64,000 bases of DNA from Streptomyces sp. MNU76 (GCF_020982545.1 NZ_JAJKLK010000005.1:347152-411151), one strand, 5' to 3'; shown: positions 41,429-51,193, counted from the stretch's first letter. The notes: generated by a model from the letters alone, not told the origin. Made by a program: numbers and translations.

Positions 41429-42097
41429 TCAGGCAACGCCGTACCCGTCCTTGTCCACCCCGGAAGACCGCGGCTCGGGATCCCGCGGCCCGAACATCGC
41501 CGTCAACCCGAGGTGCACCAGCAACCCCGCGAACGGCCACACCAGCAGCGCCCCCTTCGCCCCGAGCTTCAGCGGCGCCGAGAACGTCACCCCCCGCCCG
41601 ACCTCCTTCGCCCGCGCGGCGACATCGGTCCCGGGCCCGAGCCACACCCCGAGCCGCCACGCCAGCACGGCCCCGAGCAGCCCGCCGACCATGAGCGCCA
41701 CGACGAGCGGCACCCCGCCGCGCCGGCGCAGCAGGAACACGACGAGCGCGCTGAGCGCACCCGCGCCCAGGGCCAGCAGCGTGAACGTTCCGTCGACCCC
41801 CACGGCCTGCTCGCCCTCGGTCTCCTTGAAGTAGACCGCCGACCCGTCGGAGACGAGCGGCACGTGCGGCGCGAGCCACCACCACAGGATGCCCAGCAGC
41901 GCGCCGCCGACCAGCGCCATGACCACCGTGACGACGGCGGCCTCGATCAACTCGGTCCTGAGCCCGGGGCCGGCCGGAGGTTCCTCCGGCCCGTACCAGG
42001 TTTCCGCACCACTCCCACCGCCGGTGGGCGGCGGAGCCCAGGGGTCGTCCGGGGACTGGTTGTGCGGCGGCGGTGGAGGAGTCAACGGTGCGGTCAC
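41429..42097 (-). CDS. four-helix membrane protein, unknown function
   Basis: 222 residues. A Pro-rich cytoplasmic start (TAPLTPPPPPHNQSPDDPWAPPP) leads to membrane helices ELIEAAVVTVVMALVGGALLGILWWWLAP, TFTLLALGAGALSALVVFLL, PLVVALMVGGLLGAVLAWRLGVWLG and ALLVWPFAGLLVHLGLTAMF. Between helices 1 and 2 an outside loop contains HVPLVSDGSAVYFKETEGEQAVGVDGTF. This pattern recurs in actinobacterial membrane proteins of unknown role. It is in tandem with an ABC permease gene upstream, so it may belong to that exporter locus. Confidence 0.75.
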   Translation of the reverse strand: MTAPLTPPPPPHNQSPDDPWAPPPTGGGSGAETWYGPEEPPAGPGLRTELIEAAVVTVVMALVGGALLGILWWWLAPHVPLVSDGSAVYFKETEGEQAVGVDGTFTLLALGAGALSALVVFLLRRRGGVPLVVALMVGGLLGAVLAWRLGVWLGPGTDVAARAKEVGRGVTFSAPLKLGAKGALLVWPFAGLLVHLGLTAMFGPRDPEPRSSGVDKDGYGVA

Positions 42098-42131
42098 CCT
42101 GCCATCGTGCCAGGCCCGGCCGTGCGCCGCG

Positions 42132-42956
42132 TCACCGGACGGCGGCCCGCCGGTACGCCCAGGTGGCGACGGCGAGCGAGACGACCCCGACCCCCGCGCA
42201 CACGGCGAGGTCCCCGAGCACGAACGCCCAGTCGGGGTGCGGCCCGAAGGTCCGCGCGAAGGCCTCCACGCCGTACGTCGACGGCAGCAGGTCCCGGGCG
42301 AACTGGACGAACGCCGGCATCCGGTCGGCCGGCAGCACGCCCAGCAGCAGCGCCGCCGACATGCCGAGCTGTCCGAGCACGGTGGCGAGTTCCGGGCGCG
42401 GGGCGAGCAGCCCGAGCGCGGCGCCCAGTCCGGCGAGCGCGGCCCCGGCGAGCGGGATCACGGCGGCGAGCACCCAGAGGTGGGTCAGCGGCAGCCCGAA
42501 GAGCACGCAGCCGAAGACGGCGGTCACGACGGTCCCCGGCACGGTGAAGGAGGCGTAGGCCCCCGCCGCGCCCAGCACCACGGCCGCCGGCGGCACCGGC
42601 AGGGTCGCGTAGTGGTCGAGCCCGCCGCTGGACCGCAGCTGCCCGAAGTACTGCGCCAGCAGATTCAGCGCGACGAAGGCGACGACGAGCACCGCCGAAC
42701 CGGCGACCACGGCGTGCGCCTCGGCCCCGCCGTCCACCACTCCGCGCATCAGGATCATGATCCCGATCGACTGGAAGGTGGCCACGAACAGCAGCGGGAT
42801 CCGCGCGACCCGCGCCCGGGACAGCTGCGCCCGGTACACCGCGCAGAGTGAGGGCCACAGGCGCGCGCGGGGCCCGAGCTCGGCGGCTCCGCGCTCCACG
42901 CGCTCCTCGATTGCCAGGGCCTTGCCCGGCAGGATCTCGGCGGGTACGACACTCAC
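42132..42956 (-). CDS. ABC transporter permease (exporter type)
   Basis: 274 residues from GTG 42956 (SVVPAEILPGKALAI), where GAGGAG stands 9 bases upstream; an ATG 12 codons earlier has no site. Six membrane helices are predicted in ABC-2 style: IPLLFVATFQSIGIMILMRG, AVVAGSAVLVVAFVALNLLAQYFG, VVLGAAGAYASFTVPGTVVTAVFG, HLWVLAAVIPLAGAALAGLGAALGLL, LGQLGMSAALLLGVLPA and VLGDLAVCAGVGVVSLAVATW. The loop STYGVEAFARTFGP is typical of drug or lipid exporters. It works with the ATPase encoded just upstream. Confidence 0.85.
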   Translation of the reverse strand: MSVVPAEILPGKALAIEERVERGAAELGPRARLWPSLCAVYRAQLSRARVARIPLLFVATFQSIGIMILMRGVVDGGAEAHAVVAGSAVLVVAFVALNLLAQYFGQLRSSGGLDHYATLPVPPAAVVLGAAGAYASFTVPGTVVTAVFGCVLFGLPLTHLWVLAAVIPLAGAALAGLGAALGLLAPRPELATVLGQLGMSAALLLGVLPADRMPAFVQFARDLLPSTYGVEAFARTFGPHPDWAFVLGDLAVCAGVGVVSLAVATWAYRRAAVR

Positions 42957-43062
42957 GTCGAGCTGCTCCTCTTCGCTTCGGCTGTCGCCCATTTTCGTAC
43001 GGCTGCGGCAGCCCCGGCGTTCACCCGCGCACCGACCGTTCTCCCGCTCACGCCCGCGTCCC

Positions 43063-44088
43063 TCACCCCTTGACCAGCCCCTGCGCACTGCCCGCGCTGC
43101 CGCCGAGCGCCAGATAGACGTCCTCCAGGCTCGGCGTGGCGAGGGTGAAGTCGTCGAGCGCCACGAAGGCGGCGCCCCCGGTCACGGTGGCCACCACGGC
43201 ACGCGCCTCCTCGGGCGCGAGCCGGAGCGTCCAACGGCGCCCGGACTCCACGGCACGCGGGCGCAGGGCCGCGACCTCGGGCACGTCCAGCGGCGCCTTC
43301 TCCCGCCACACCAGTTCGACCCGCACCTCGCCCGCGACCCGCTCCTTCAGTCCGGTCGGCGTGTCGCAGGCGATGACCCGGCCCTGGTCGAGGACGGCGA
43401 CCCGGTCGAGCACGGTCTCGGCCTCGATGACGTTGTGGGTGACCAGCAGGACGGTGGTGCCGGACTCGGCGCGCCGCCGGTCGACGGCGGCCCACACGGC
43501 GCGCCGGGCCACCGGGTCCATGCCGCTGGTCGGCTCGTCGAGCACGAGCAGCGGACGCTCCCCGACCAACGCGGTGGCGAAGCAGGCGAGCCGCCGCTGC
43601 CCGCCGGACAGCTTCTTCAGCGGCCGCGCGGCGAGCCCGGTCAGTCCCAGTTCCTCCAGCACGGCGTCCCGCTCGGCCCGCGCCCGCCGTACGTGCAGCC
43701 CGCGCAGCCGTCCGGTGGTCTCCGCGGCGAGGGCCACGGTCAGTTCGTCCAGGGCGGTCGACTCCTGCCCCAGATAGGCGAGGATCCGCGCGGCCCGCTC
43801 GGGGTGCCGCACGATGTCGTGGCCCAGGATCTCGACGGTGCCGTCGTCGGGTCGCATCAGCCCCGTCAGCTGCCGGACGAGCGTGGTCTTGCCGGCCCCG
43901 TTGGGTCCGAGCAGTCCGAAGATCTCCCCACGCCCGACCTCCAGGGCCACGGCGTCGTTGGCCCGCACCTCGGGGGTCCCCGGTGTCCCGCGCCGTCCCC
44001 GGGTAGCCGGATAGGTCTTGGTGAGCCCCCGCACAGCGCACACGACATCCCCGCCATGCCGGACCGCCTGTGCCGTACGCGTACTCAC
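43063..44088 (-). CDS. ABC transporter ATP-binding protein
   Basis: 341 residues from GTG 44088 (STRTAQAVRHGGDVV); a longer frame is possible. All nucleotide-binding motifs are present: Walker A GPNGAGKTTL, Q-loop YLGQEST, signature LSGGQRR, Walker B LLVLDEPTSG and switch His VTHN. The C-terminal extension (LKERVAGEVRVELVWREKAPLDVPEVAALRPRAVESGRRW) is the regulatory tail of drug-exporter ATPases of the DrrA/CcmA group. It powers the permease at 42132-42956. Substrate unknown. Confidence 0.92.
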   Translation of the reverse strand: MSTRTAQAVRHGGDVVCAVRGLTKTYPATRGRRGTPGTPEVRANDAVALEVGRGEIFGLLGPNGAGKTTLVRQLTGLMRPDDGTVEILGHDIVRHPERAARILAYLGQESTALDELTVALAAETTGRLRGLHVRRARAERDAVLEELGLTGLAARPLKKLSGGQRRLACFATALVGERPLLVLDEPTSGMDPVARRAVWAAVDRRRAESGTTVLLVTHNVIEAETVLDRVAVLDQGRVIACDTPTGLKERVAGEVRVELVWREKAPLDVPEVAALRPRAVESGRRWTLRLAPEEARAVVATVTGGAAFVALDDFTLATPSLEDVYLALGGSAGSAQGLVKG

Positions 44089-44170
44089 GAGGGACGAGCC
44101 TACGGGGTCCGGAGGGCCCTCCTGTCTTCGGGGCACTGCAGCGCGCCCCTCCAGGGGCGCGGGGCTGTCA

Positions 44171-44193
44171 CCCATGCGGCTCCGCCGCGTGGG
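44171..44193. terminator. hairpin after the NYN-domain gene
   Basis: CCCATGCGGC-TCC-GCCGCGTGGG pairs with one G-T/C-A mismatch, downstream of the minus-strand gene at 44257. It forms part of a Streptomyces intergenic repeat type (GGGGCGCGGGGCTGT at 44153-44167 precedes it). Confidence 0.55.
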
Positions 44194-44256
44194 CGCGACC
44201 AGCCACGACGAACGCGCACCCGCCCACGCGCAGGCGTCCCCGGGCTGTCAGGCGCC

Positions 44257-45480
44257 CTACCGCTCCCCCGCCGGCGCGTGCTCGACCCCCGTCCGCACAT
44301 CGATCTCCCGCCAGAACCCGGCCCGGATCGCATACCGGTCGTGCTCGTCGATCTGATCGTCCTTGTGCGCCAGCAACCCGAACCGGGCGGCGTACCGCAG
44401 CAACTCCCCGTCCACCCGGTGCGGCACCCGGGGATACATCCCGGACAGCTTCTGCAGATGCGACTGGTCGGTCAGCCGGGCCATCCACCGCCGGGCGAAC
44501 ACCTGCCCGACCTCGAAGGGATCGCCCCCGACCGTCGTGATGTCCTCCTCCCGGTCGGCCCACCGCTGCTCCGCCGTCGTCAGCTGCGCCAGTGTCGGCA
44601 TCGCCGCGGCCTCGGGCGGCTCCGCCGGGCCTCCGGGCCGGTCCACCCAGCCCTTGTCGGAGGACCACCTGAGCGTGGCGCCGGCCGGATGCTGCACGGC
44701 GTGGGCCCCCGGCCCGCGCATCGCCGCCAGGTCCTTCGGTGTCGGTACGCCCTTCGGCGCGGCCGTCTGTTCCTCGGCACCGTTGCGCGCGGCGCCGGCC
44801 CCCGACGCGTGTTCGGGTTCTCCGGGCGCCCGCTCGGCGGCCGCCGCGAGCGCCGACTCGGGCAGCGGCGCCGACAGGATCGCGGCGATCTCCGGCCGCG
44901 GCACCGGCTGGGGCGCGCAGATCCCGCCGAGGTCCTTGGCGCGTACGGCCTTGGTGATCCACATCCGGTCGAGCACCCGCCGCTCGTCGGCCTCGGCCAC
45001 CAGGTCCTCGGACTGGTTGTAGTCGCCGTCGGCGGCCTGCACGGCCCAGAGGTGGACGGCGACGCCGTGCTCCTTGGCGGCCATCATGCCCGGCAGCAGG
45101 TCTCCGTCGCCGGTCACGAGGACCACGTCGGAGCAGGCGCGGTTGCGGGCCAGTTCGGTCAGTTCGGCGTGCATGGCGGCGTCCACGCCCTTCTGCGCCC
45201 AGCGCCCGTCGCTGCGGGTCAGCGCGCCCAGCCGGACGGTCACCCGGGGCATCACGCGCAGCCTGCGGTGCTCGGGCTGCGGGACGCGGTCGGGGGCGCC
45301 GTCGAACCAGTAGATGCGCAGCAACGGCCGTTCGGTGTCGGCCTCGGCGCGCTCGCGCAGCCCCTGGATGAGGGCGGCGTGATCGACGGTGATGCGGGAG
45401 CGGGAGGGTTCCCCGGCGAGGAGGCTGGCGGCCGCGCCGAGCAGATACCCGGCGTCCACCAGGACGATGCAGCGGTCCAC
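44257..45480 (-). CDS. NYN-domain (PIN-like) protein
   Basis: 407 residues from GTG 45480, chosen because AAAGAGG ends 9 bases upstream; the GTG three codons earlier (45489) touches the site. Residues about 1-190 form the NYN nuclease-like fold with the acidic residues in CIVLVDAGYLLGAA and DVVLVTGDGDLLPGM, plus HLWAVQAADGDYNQSEDLVAEAD. A Pro/Ala-rich linker follows, then a C-terminal domain with FEVGQVFARRWMARLTDQSHLQKLSGMYPRVPHRVDGELLRYA. That part resembles OST-HTH-like or winged-helix segments but is not identified. It is probably an RNA-processing or RNA-binding protein with Mg in the acidic site; the target is unknown. Confidence 0.82.
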   Translation of the reverse strand: MDRCIVLVDAGYLLGAAASLLAGEPSRSRITVDHAALIQGLRERAEADTERPLLRIYWFDGAPDRVPQPEHRRLRVMPRVTVRLGALTRSDGRWAQKGVDAAMHAELTELARNRACSDVVLVTGDGDLLPGMMAAKEHGVAVHLWAVQAADGDYNQSEDLVAEADERRVLDRMWITKAVRAKDLGGICAPQPVPRPEIAAILSAPLPESALAAAAERAPGEPEHASGAGAARNGAEEQTAAPKGVPTPKDLAAMRGPGAHAVQHPAGATLRWSSDKGWVDRPGGPAEPPEAAAMPTLAQLTTAEQRWADREEDITTVGGDPFEVGQVFARRWMARLTDQSHLQKLSGMYPRVPHRVDGELLRYAARFGLLAHKDDQIDEHDRYAIRAGFWREIDVRTGVEHAPAGER

Positions 45481-45724
45481 GCGATCCACCCTCTTTCCGG
45501 GAGGTTTGCTTCGGGCTTCCTTCGAGTCTGCCCGACCGCGCGGAGCTTAACGGCCGGAACTCGATCTTCGGCGTGGCGTATCCGGGCGCGCGCCCCCGTG
45601 GCCGCGGCCCACGGTCCGACAACTCTCGTCACGGACGGTGATTTTCCGAAATGCGCGCCTTGTCGTGCTATGTGAGTCTGGTCGCGGCCCTGGCCCCTAG
45701 ATCCCCCACAGGAGGCAGATCACC

Positions 45725-45889
45725 ATGGCCAAGAACAAGAAGCAGGACCGTAAGCAGCCGCAGTCCGAGCGTGGTCAGCAGCAGGCCCAGCAGTCCTCGC
45801 TGGAGTCGCAGGCCGAGCAGCGCGCGACCCAGGTGACGCCCGGCGACATGGCCCGCAAGGGCCGGCAGAAGCGCTTCGGTCACAACTGA
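45725..45889 (+). CDS. 54-residue hydrophilic protein
   Basis: ATG at 45725, with AGGAGG about 10 bases upstream. The product is MAKNKKQDRKQPQSERGQQQ... ending ARKGRQKRFGHN: no hydrophobic core, 12 or so Gln, many Lys and Arg. Its composition and clean ribosome site support expression. It may be an intrinsically disordered nucleic-acid-binding or stress protein; no family is named. It lies between the NYN-domain gene and dnaE, and is followed by a perfect hairpin. Confidence 0.75.
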   Translation: MAKNKKQDRKQPQSERGQQQAQQSSLESQAEQRATQVTPGDMARKGRQKRFGHN

Positions 45890-45924
45890 CATTTGCGTGA
45901 AGGCTGTTGCAGCCCCGATACACC

Positions 45925-45958
45925 GAGGGGCGCATCCGGAACTCCGGATGCGCCCCTC
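45925..45958. terminator. bidirectional terminator between small gene and dnaE
   Basis: GAGGGGCGCATCCGGA pairs perfectly with TCCGGATGCGCCCCTC around a 2-base centre. It sits between converging genes. Confidence 0.85.
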
Positions 45959-46010
45959 GCGCGTTCACGCCCGGCGGACCCCGGGTCCGCCCGAGTCCGC
46001 CCCTATCCGC

Positions 46011-49000
46011 TCAGCCGGCCAGGCAGGACGGTCCGAGCAGTACCTTCAGGTCGCCGAACAGGGCCGGGTCGGGCTTGACCCGGTGCCGGTCGAGGCGGAG
46101 GACGGTCGTCCTGGTCGGCCCCTGAAGCCTGATCCGGACCTCGCTGTCGCCCTTGTGGTGGGTGAGGATCTCGCCGAGCCGGCTGACCATGGGCGGGGTG
46201 ACCCGGGTGGCGGGGATGGTGAGGATCACCGGCGCGTTGGTGCCCGCGTTCGACAGGTCGGGGACCTGCATCTCCATGGCGACCAGCCGCGGCACGTCCT
46301 CGCGCTTGTCGAGGCGGCCCTTGACGAACACGACGGCGTCCTCGACGAGTTGCGTGGAGACGAGTTGGTAGGTCGCCGGGAAGAACATGCACTCGATGGA
46401 ACCGGCGAGGTCCTCGACGGTGGCGATGGCCCAGGCGTTGCCCTGCTTGGTCATCTTGCGCTGGAGGCCCGAGATGATGCCGCCGATGGTGACGACCGCG
46501 CCGTCCGCGTGCTCACCGCCGGTGAGCTGGGCGATGCCCGCGTCGGCCTTGTCGGAGAGCACGTGCTCCAGGCCGAAGAGGGGGTGGTCGGAGACGTAGA
46601 GACCGAGCATCTCCCGCTCCTGGGCGAGGAGATAGGTCTTGTCCCACTCGTCGGTGGTGAACTCCACGTCGAGCCCGAAGCCCGGCTCGCTGCTGTCGTC
46701 CTCGCCCATGCCGCCGAAGAGGTCGAACTGGCCCTCGGCCTCCTTGCGCTTGACCGCGACCACGTTGTCGATCATCGAGTCGAAGTGCGCGGTGAGGCCC
46801 TTGCGGGTGTGCCCCATCGTGTCGAACGCGCCCGCCTTGATCAGCGACTCCGTGGTGCGCTTGTTGCAGGCGACCGCCTCGACCTTGTCGAGGTAGTCGG
46901 GGAAGGATGCGTACTTCCCCTTGGCCTTGCGGCTGCGGATGATCGACTCGACCACGTTCGTACCGACGTTGCGCACGGCTTCGAGGCCGAAGAGGATCAC
47001 GTCGTCGCCCTGGGCGGCGAAGTTGTGCTCCGACTCGTTGACGTTCGGCGGGAGCACCTTGATCTTCATGCGCCGGCACTCGTTGAGGTAGACCGCCGAC
47101 TTGTCCTTGTCGTCCTTGACCGAGGTGAGCAGCGCGGCCATGTACTCGGCCGGGTAGTTGGCCTTGAGGTACGCCGTCCAGTAGGAGACCAGGCCGTACG
47201 CGGCGGAGTGGGCCTTGTTGAAGGCGTAGCCGGCGAAGGGGACCAGCACGTCCCACAGGGCCTGGATGGCCTCGTCGCTGTAGCCGTTCTTCTGGGCGCC
47301 GGCCTGGAAGATGGTGAAGTTCTTCGCCAGTTCCTCGGGCTTCTTCTTGCCCATCACACGGCGGAGGATGTCGGCCTCGCCGAGCGAGTACCCGGCGATG
47401 ATCTGGGCGGCCTTCTGCACCTGCTCCTGGTAGACGATCAGGCCGTAGGTGACCGCGAGGACCTCCTGGAGCGGCTCCTCCAGCTCCTTGTGGATCGGGG
47501 TGATCTCCTGCCGGCCGTTCTTGCGCTCGGCGTAGTTGATGTGCGAGTTCATGCCCATCGGGCCGGGTCGGTACAGGGCCGAGACGGCGGAGATGTCCTC
47601 GAAGTTGTCGGGCTGCATCTGGCGGAGCAGGGAGCGCATCGGGCCGCCGTCGAACTGGAAGACGCCGAGGGTGTCGCCGCGGCAGAGCAGTTCGAAGGTC
47701 TTGGGGTCGTCCAGCGGGAGCGAGAGCATCTCCAGGTCGAGGCCCTTGTTGGCCTTCACCATCTTGATGGCGTCGTCCATGATCGTGAGGTTGCGCAGGC
47801 CGAGGAAGTCCATCTTCAGCAGGCCGAGCGACTCGCACTGCGGGTAGTCCCACTGGGTGATGGTCACGCCGTCGGTGTGCCGCACCCAGATCGGGGCGTG
47901 GTCGACGATGGGCTCGCTGGACATGATCACGCCGGCCGCGTGCACACCCATCTGCCGGACCAGGCCCTCGACGCCCTTGGCGGTGTCGATGACCTTCTTC
48001 ACGTCCGGTTCGTTCTCGTACATCGCCCGGATCTCGCCCGCCTCGCTGTAGCGCGGGTGGGAGGGGTCGGTGATGCCGTTGAGGTCGATGCCCTTGCCGA
48101 GGACGTCGGCGGGCATGGCCTTGGTGAGCCGGTCGCCCATCGCGTACGGGTAGCCCAGCACGCGCGCGGAGTCCTTGATGGCGTTCTTCGCCTTGATCTT
48201 GCCGTAGGTGCCGATCATGGCGACCTTGTCGGCGCCGTACTTCTCCGTCACGTACCGGATCACCTCGACGCGCCTGCGCTCGTCGAAGTCGATGTCGACA
48301 TCGGGCATGGAGATGCGCTCGGGGTTGAGGAACCGCTCGAAGATCAGACCGTGCGGGATCGGGTCGAGGTCGGTGATGCCCATGGCGTACGCGACGATCG
48401 AGCCGGCCGCGGAGCCTCGGCCGGGGCCGACCGCGATGCCCTGCTTCTTGGCCCACATGATGAAGTCGGCGACCACGAGGAAGTAGCCCGGGAAGCCCAT
48501 CGAGATGATGGTGTCCATCTCGTACTCGACCTGCTTCATACGGTCGTCCGGGATGCCGTCCGGGAAGCGGCGGTGCATGCCGCGCATGGTCTCCTCGCGG
48601 AACCAGCTGACCTCCGTGTACCCCTCGGGGATGTCGAACTTCGGCATCAGGTTCCGGGCCTCGAACATGCCCGTGGTGTCGATCTGCTCGGCGACCAGCA
48701 GGGTGTTGGCGCAGCCCTCCTGCCAGGCGTCCGAGGAGTCGATGGCGTACATCTCGTCCGTGGACTTCAGGTAGTAGCCGGTGCCGTCGAACTTGAAGCG
48801 GTCCGGGTCGGAGAGGTTCTTGCCGGTCTGGATGCACAGCAGCGCGTCGTGGGCGGTCGCCTCGTGCGCGTAGGTGTAGTGCGAGTCGTTGGTGACCAGC
48901 GGGGGGATGCCGAGCTTCTTGCCGATCTCCAGGAGGCCGTCGCGGACCCGGTGCTCGATCTCGATGCCGTGGTCCATCAGCTCCAGGAAGTACCGGTCCT

Positions 49001-49550
49001 TGCCGAAGATGTCCTGGTACTCGGCGGCGGACTTCAGGGCCTCGTCGAACTGGCCGAGGCGCAGCCGGGTCTGCAGCTCTCCGGAGGGGCAGCCGGTGGA
49101 GGCGATGAGCCCCTCGGACCACTGGGAGATGGTCTCCTTGTCCATCCGGGGCCACTTCTGCAGCCAGCCCTCGGCGTACGCGTCGGAGGAGAGCTTGAAG
49201 AGGTTGTGCAGACCGGTCTTGTTCGCCGCCCAGATCGTCTTGTGCGTGTAACCACCCGAACCGGATACATCGTCCCGCTTCTGGTGCGGCTGGCCCCACT
49301 GGATCTTGCGCTTGTTGCGGCGGGACTCGGGGGCGACGTACGCCTCGATGCCGATGATCGGGGTGACGCCGGCCTTCTTCGCGGAGTGGAAGAAGTCGTA
49401 CGCCCCGTGCAGGTTGCCGTGGTCGGACATGGCGATGTGGGTCATGCCCATCTCGTTGCACGCGTCGAACATGTCCTTGAGCCGCGCGGCACCGTCCAGC
49501 AGCGAGTACTGGGTGTGGACGTGCAGGTGCGTGAACGGCGGCTTTGACAC
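46011..49550 (-). CDS. dnaE: DNA polymerase III alpha subunit
   Basis: 1179 residues from GTG 49550 (SKPPFTHLHVHTQYSLLDG), with GGAGG about 9 bases upstream; the open frame beyond is not conserved-looking. Domains in order: PHP (HLHVHTQYS, SDHGNLHGAYDF), the polymerase palm with the catalytic aspartates in PDVDIDFDERRR and the later GVFQFDGG, fingers and beta-binding region (AFNKAHSAAYGLVSYWTAYLKANYPAEY), helix-hairpin-helix, then an OB-fold (VTIGGIISGLQRKMTKQGN). It is the replicative polymerase. No frame break occurs in 3.5 kb, so the sequencing errors elsewhere are not uniform. Confidence 0.98.
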   Translation of the reverse strand: MSKPPFTHLHVHTQYSLLDGAARLKDMFDACNEMGMTHIAMSDHGNLHGAYDFFHSAKKAGVTPIIGIEAYVAPESRRNKRKIQWGQPHQKRDDVSGSGGYTHKTIWAANKTGLHNLFKLSSDAYAEGWLQKWPRMDKETISQWSEGLIASTGCPSGELQTRLRLGQFDEALKSAAEYQDIFGKDRYFLELMDHGIEIEHRVRDGLLEIGKKLGIPPLVTNDSHYTYAHEATAHDALLCIQTGKNLSDPDRFKFDGTGYYLKSTDEMYAIDSSDAWQEGCANTLLVAEQIDTTGMFEARNLMPKFDIPEGYTEVSWFREETMRGMHRRFPDGIPDDRMKQVEYEMDTIISMGFPGYFLVVADFIMWAKKQGIAVGPGRGSAAGSIVAYAMGITDLDPIPHGLIFERFLNPERISMPDVDIDFDERRRVEVIRYVTEKYGADKVAMIGTYGKIKAKNAIKDSARVLGYPYAMGDRLTKAMPADVLGKGIDLNGITDPSHPRYSEAGEIRAMYENEPDVKKVIDTAKGVEGLVRQMGVHAAGVIMSSEPIVDHAPIWVRHTDGVTITQWDYPQCESLGLLKMDFLGLRNLTIMDDAIKMVKANKGLDLEMLSLPLDDPKTFELLCRGDTLGVFQFDGGPMRSLLRQMQPDNFEDISAVSALYRPGPMGMNSHINYAERKNGRQEITPIHKELEEPLQEVLAVTYGLIVYQEQVQKAAQIIAGYSLGEADILRRVMGKKKPEELAKNFTIFQAGAQKNGYSDEAIQALWDVLVPFAGYAFNKAHSAAYGLVSYWTAYLKANYPAEYMAALLTSVKDDKDKSAVYLNECRRMKIKVLPPNVNESEHNFAAQGDDVILFGLEAVRNVGTNVVESIIRSRKAKGKYASFPDYLDKVEAVACNKRTTESLIKAGAFDTMGHTRKGLTAHFDSMIDNVVAVKRKEAEGQFDLFGGMGEDDSSEPGFGLDVEFTTDEWDKTYLLAQEREMLGLYVSDHPLFGLEHVLSDKADAGIAQLTGGEHADGAVVTIGGIISGLQRKMTKQGNAWAIATVEDLAGSIECMFFPATYQLVSTQLVEDAVVFVKGRLDKREDVPRLVAMEMQVPDLSNAGTNAPVILTIPATRVTPPMVSRLGEILTHHKGDSEVRIRLQGPTRTTVLRLDRHRVKPDPALFGDLKVLLGPSCLAG

Positions 49551-49764
49551 GGCTTCGGCCTCCAGGGGACACAGGGAAAACAGGCGTGAACGACTTCCCC
49601 ACGGGCTGCGGACAGTCTGGGGGACAGCGTCGAAGTCTATGCCTCGGAACTGACACGGCGAGGGCTCTCCCCCGTACCTTTCGGGGAGGAGTCGTGGGCA
49701 CTCCCGTGCGCGCTCGCACGTTGAGAGGTCGACCCACCCGTGATCCATCAGGAGGCACCCAGCG

Positions 49765-51114
49765 ATGTCGGTTCCGCAGCTCGACGACGAGCGACGCGGT
49801 GAGCAGATCCTCGCCGTCTTCGACACCGCCTTCGGCCAGCTCCTGGCCGCCGACCCGGCCGCGTTCCGCGTGAAGTTCCGGAAGATGGCGGCCTCGGCCT
49901 TCGCGTTCTACCGGGGCACGGCGTGCCTGTTCTACGACGACCTGGAGGCGGAGAACGCCGGGCGGGGTGGCGGGAGCGAAGGTGCCGGCCCGTACCTGGA
50001 CGAGCGCACCTCGCGGGTGTGGATCCACGGCGACCTGCACGCGGAGAACTTCGGCACGTACATGGACTCCACGGGCCGCCTGATCTTCAACGTGAACGAC
50101 TTCGACGAGGCCTACGTCGCCCCCTTCACCTGGGACCTGAAGCGCTTCGCCGCCTCCGTGGCGCTCATCGGGTACGCGAAGGCGCTCAGCGACGAGCAGA
50201 TCACCGAGCTGGTGGAGACCTACGCGGCCGCCTACCGCGAGCGGATCCACGCCATAGCGACCGGCGCCAAGCAGGACGAGGTGCCCCCGTTCACGCTGGA
50301 CACCGCCCAGGGCCCGCTGCTGGACGCGCTGCGCGACGCCCGCTCGCTGACCCGCTTCGGCCTGCTGGACTCGATGACGGAGATCCGCGACTTCGAGCGC
50401 CGGTTCGCGCCGGGCGGCGGCTCCATCGAGCTGGACGCGGCCACCCGCTACAAGGTGCTGGCCGCCTTCGACGGCTATCTGGAGACGCTCCCCGAGTCGT
50501 CCCTGACCCGCCCGGACTCCTACCGGGTGAAGGACGTCGTCGGCCGCCGGGGCATCGGCATCGGCTCGGCGGGGCTGCCGTCGTACAACATCCTGCTGGA
50601 GGGGCAGAGCGACGCCCTGGAGAACGACGTCGTGATCTACATCAAGCAGGCCCAGACCCCCGCCGTCTCCCGGCACATCACCGACCAGCGCATCCGTGAC
50701 TACTTCGAGCACGAGGGCCACCGCACGGTGATCTCCCAGCGGGCGCTGCAGGCGCACGCGGACCCGTGGCTGGGCTGGACCGAGCTGGACGGCGCCGGAC
50801 AGCTGGTCGCCGAGGTGTCGCCGTACGCGGTCGACCTGGACTGGAGCGACATCGACGACCCGGAGGAGATCGCGGCGGTCGTAGCCGACCTCGGCCGGGC
50901 CACGGCCACGATGCACGCGGCGGCGGACGACCTGACCGGGCAGTCCCTGGTGCCGTTCTCCACGGAGCGGGCCATCGACGCGGCGATCGCGGCCGACGAG
51001 GAGGGCTTCGCGCCGCTCCTGGTGGACTTCGCCCACGCGTACGGGGCTCGGGCACGTGCGGACCACCAGATCTTCGTCGACCTCTTCCGCAACGGCCGGA
51101 TCCCCGGTCTGTAG
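49765..51114 (+). CDS. DUF2252 family protein
   Basis: 449 residues, ATG at 49765, downstream of GGAGG. The family resembles aminoglycoside-phosphotransferase/kinase-like folds: WIHGDLHAENFGTY and FNVNDFDEAYVAPFTWDLKR form the catalytic-loop and metal sites, and SYNILLEGQSDALENDVVIYIKQAQTPA supplies a likely ATP-binding Lys. It ends HADPWLGW and a helical tail. It probably phosphorylates a small molecule, but no substrate is known for the family. It diverges from dnaE; the 214-base gap between them (49551-49764) should carry both promoters. Confidence 0.88.
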   Translation: MSVPQLDDERRGEQILAVFDTAFGQLLAADPAAFRVKFRKMAASAFAFYRGTACLFYDDLEAENAGRGGGSEGAGPYLDERTSRVWIHGDLHAENFGTYMDSTGRLIFNVNDFDEAYVAPFTWDLKRFAASVALIGYAKALSDEQITELVETYAAAYRERIHAIATGAKQDEVPPFTLDTAQGPLLDALRDARSLTRFGLLDSMTEIRDFERRFAPGGGSIELDAATRYKVLAAFDGYLETLPESSLTRPDSYRVKDVVGRRGIGIGSAGLPSYNILLEGQSDALENDVVIYIKQAQTPAVSRHITDQRIRDYFEHEGHRTVISQRALQAHADPWLGWTELDGAGQLVAEVSPYAVDLDWSDIDDPEEIAAVVADLGRATATMHAAADDLTGQSLVPFSTERAIDAAIAADEEGFAPLLVDFAHAYGARARADHQIFVDLFRNGRIPGL

Positions 51115-51193
51115 CCGCCCCACATCCCCGTCGGGCACTCACAGGGGCCTTTTAGCGGTCCCTTACGGGTGTCCGTGGGAGACTCTCCACGCC

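Noticed and set aside
45897..49547. 1216-codon plus-strand open frame opposite dnaE
   Set aside because: Antisense shadow of dnaE with low-complexity composition and no domain.
46513..51138. 1541-codon minus-strand open frame across dnaE and the DUF2252 gene
   Set aside because: Spans two real genes in other frames or on the other strand; no domain recognised.
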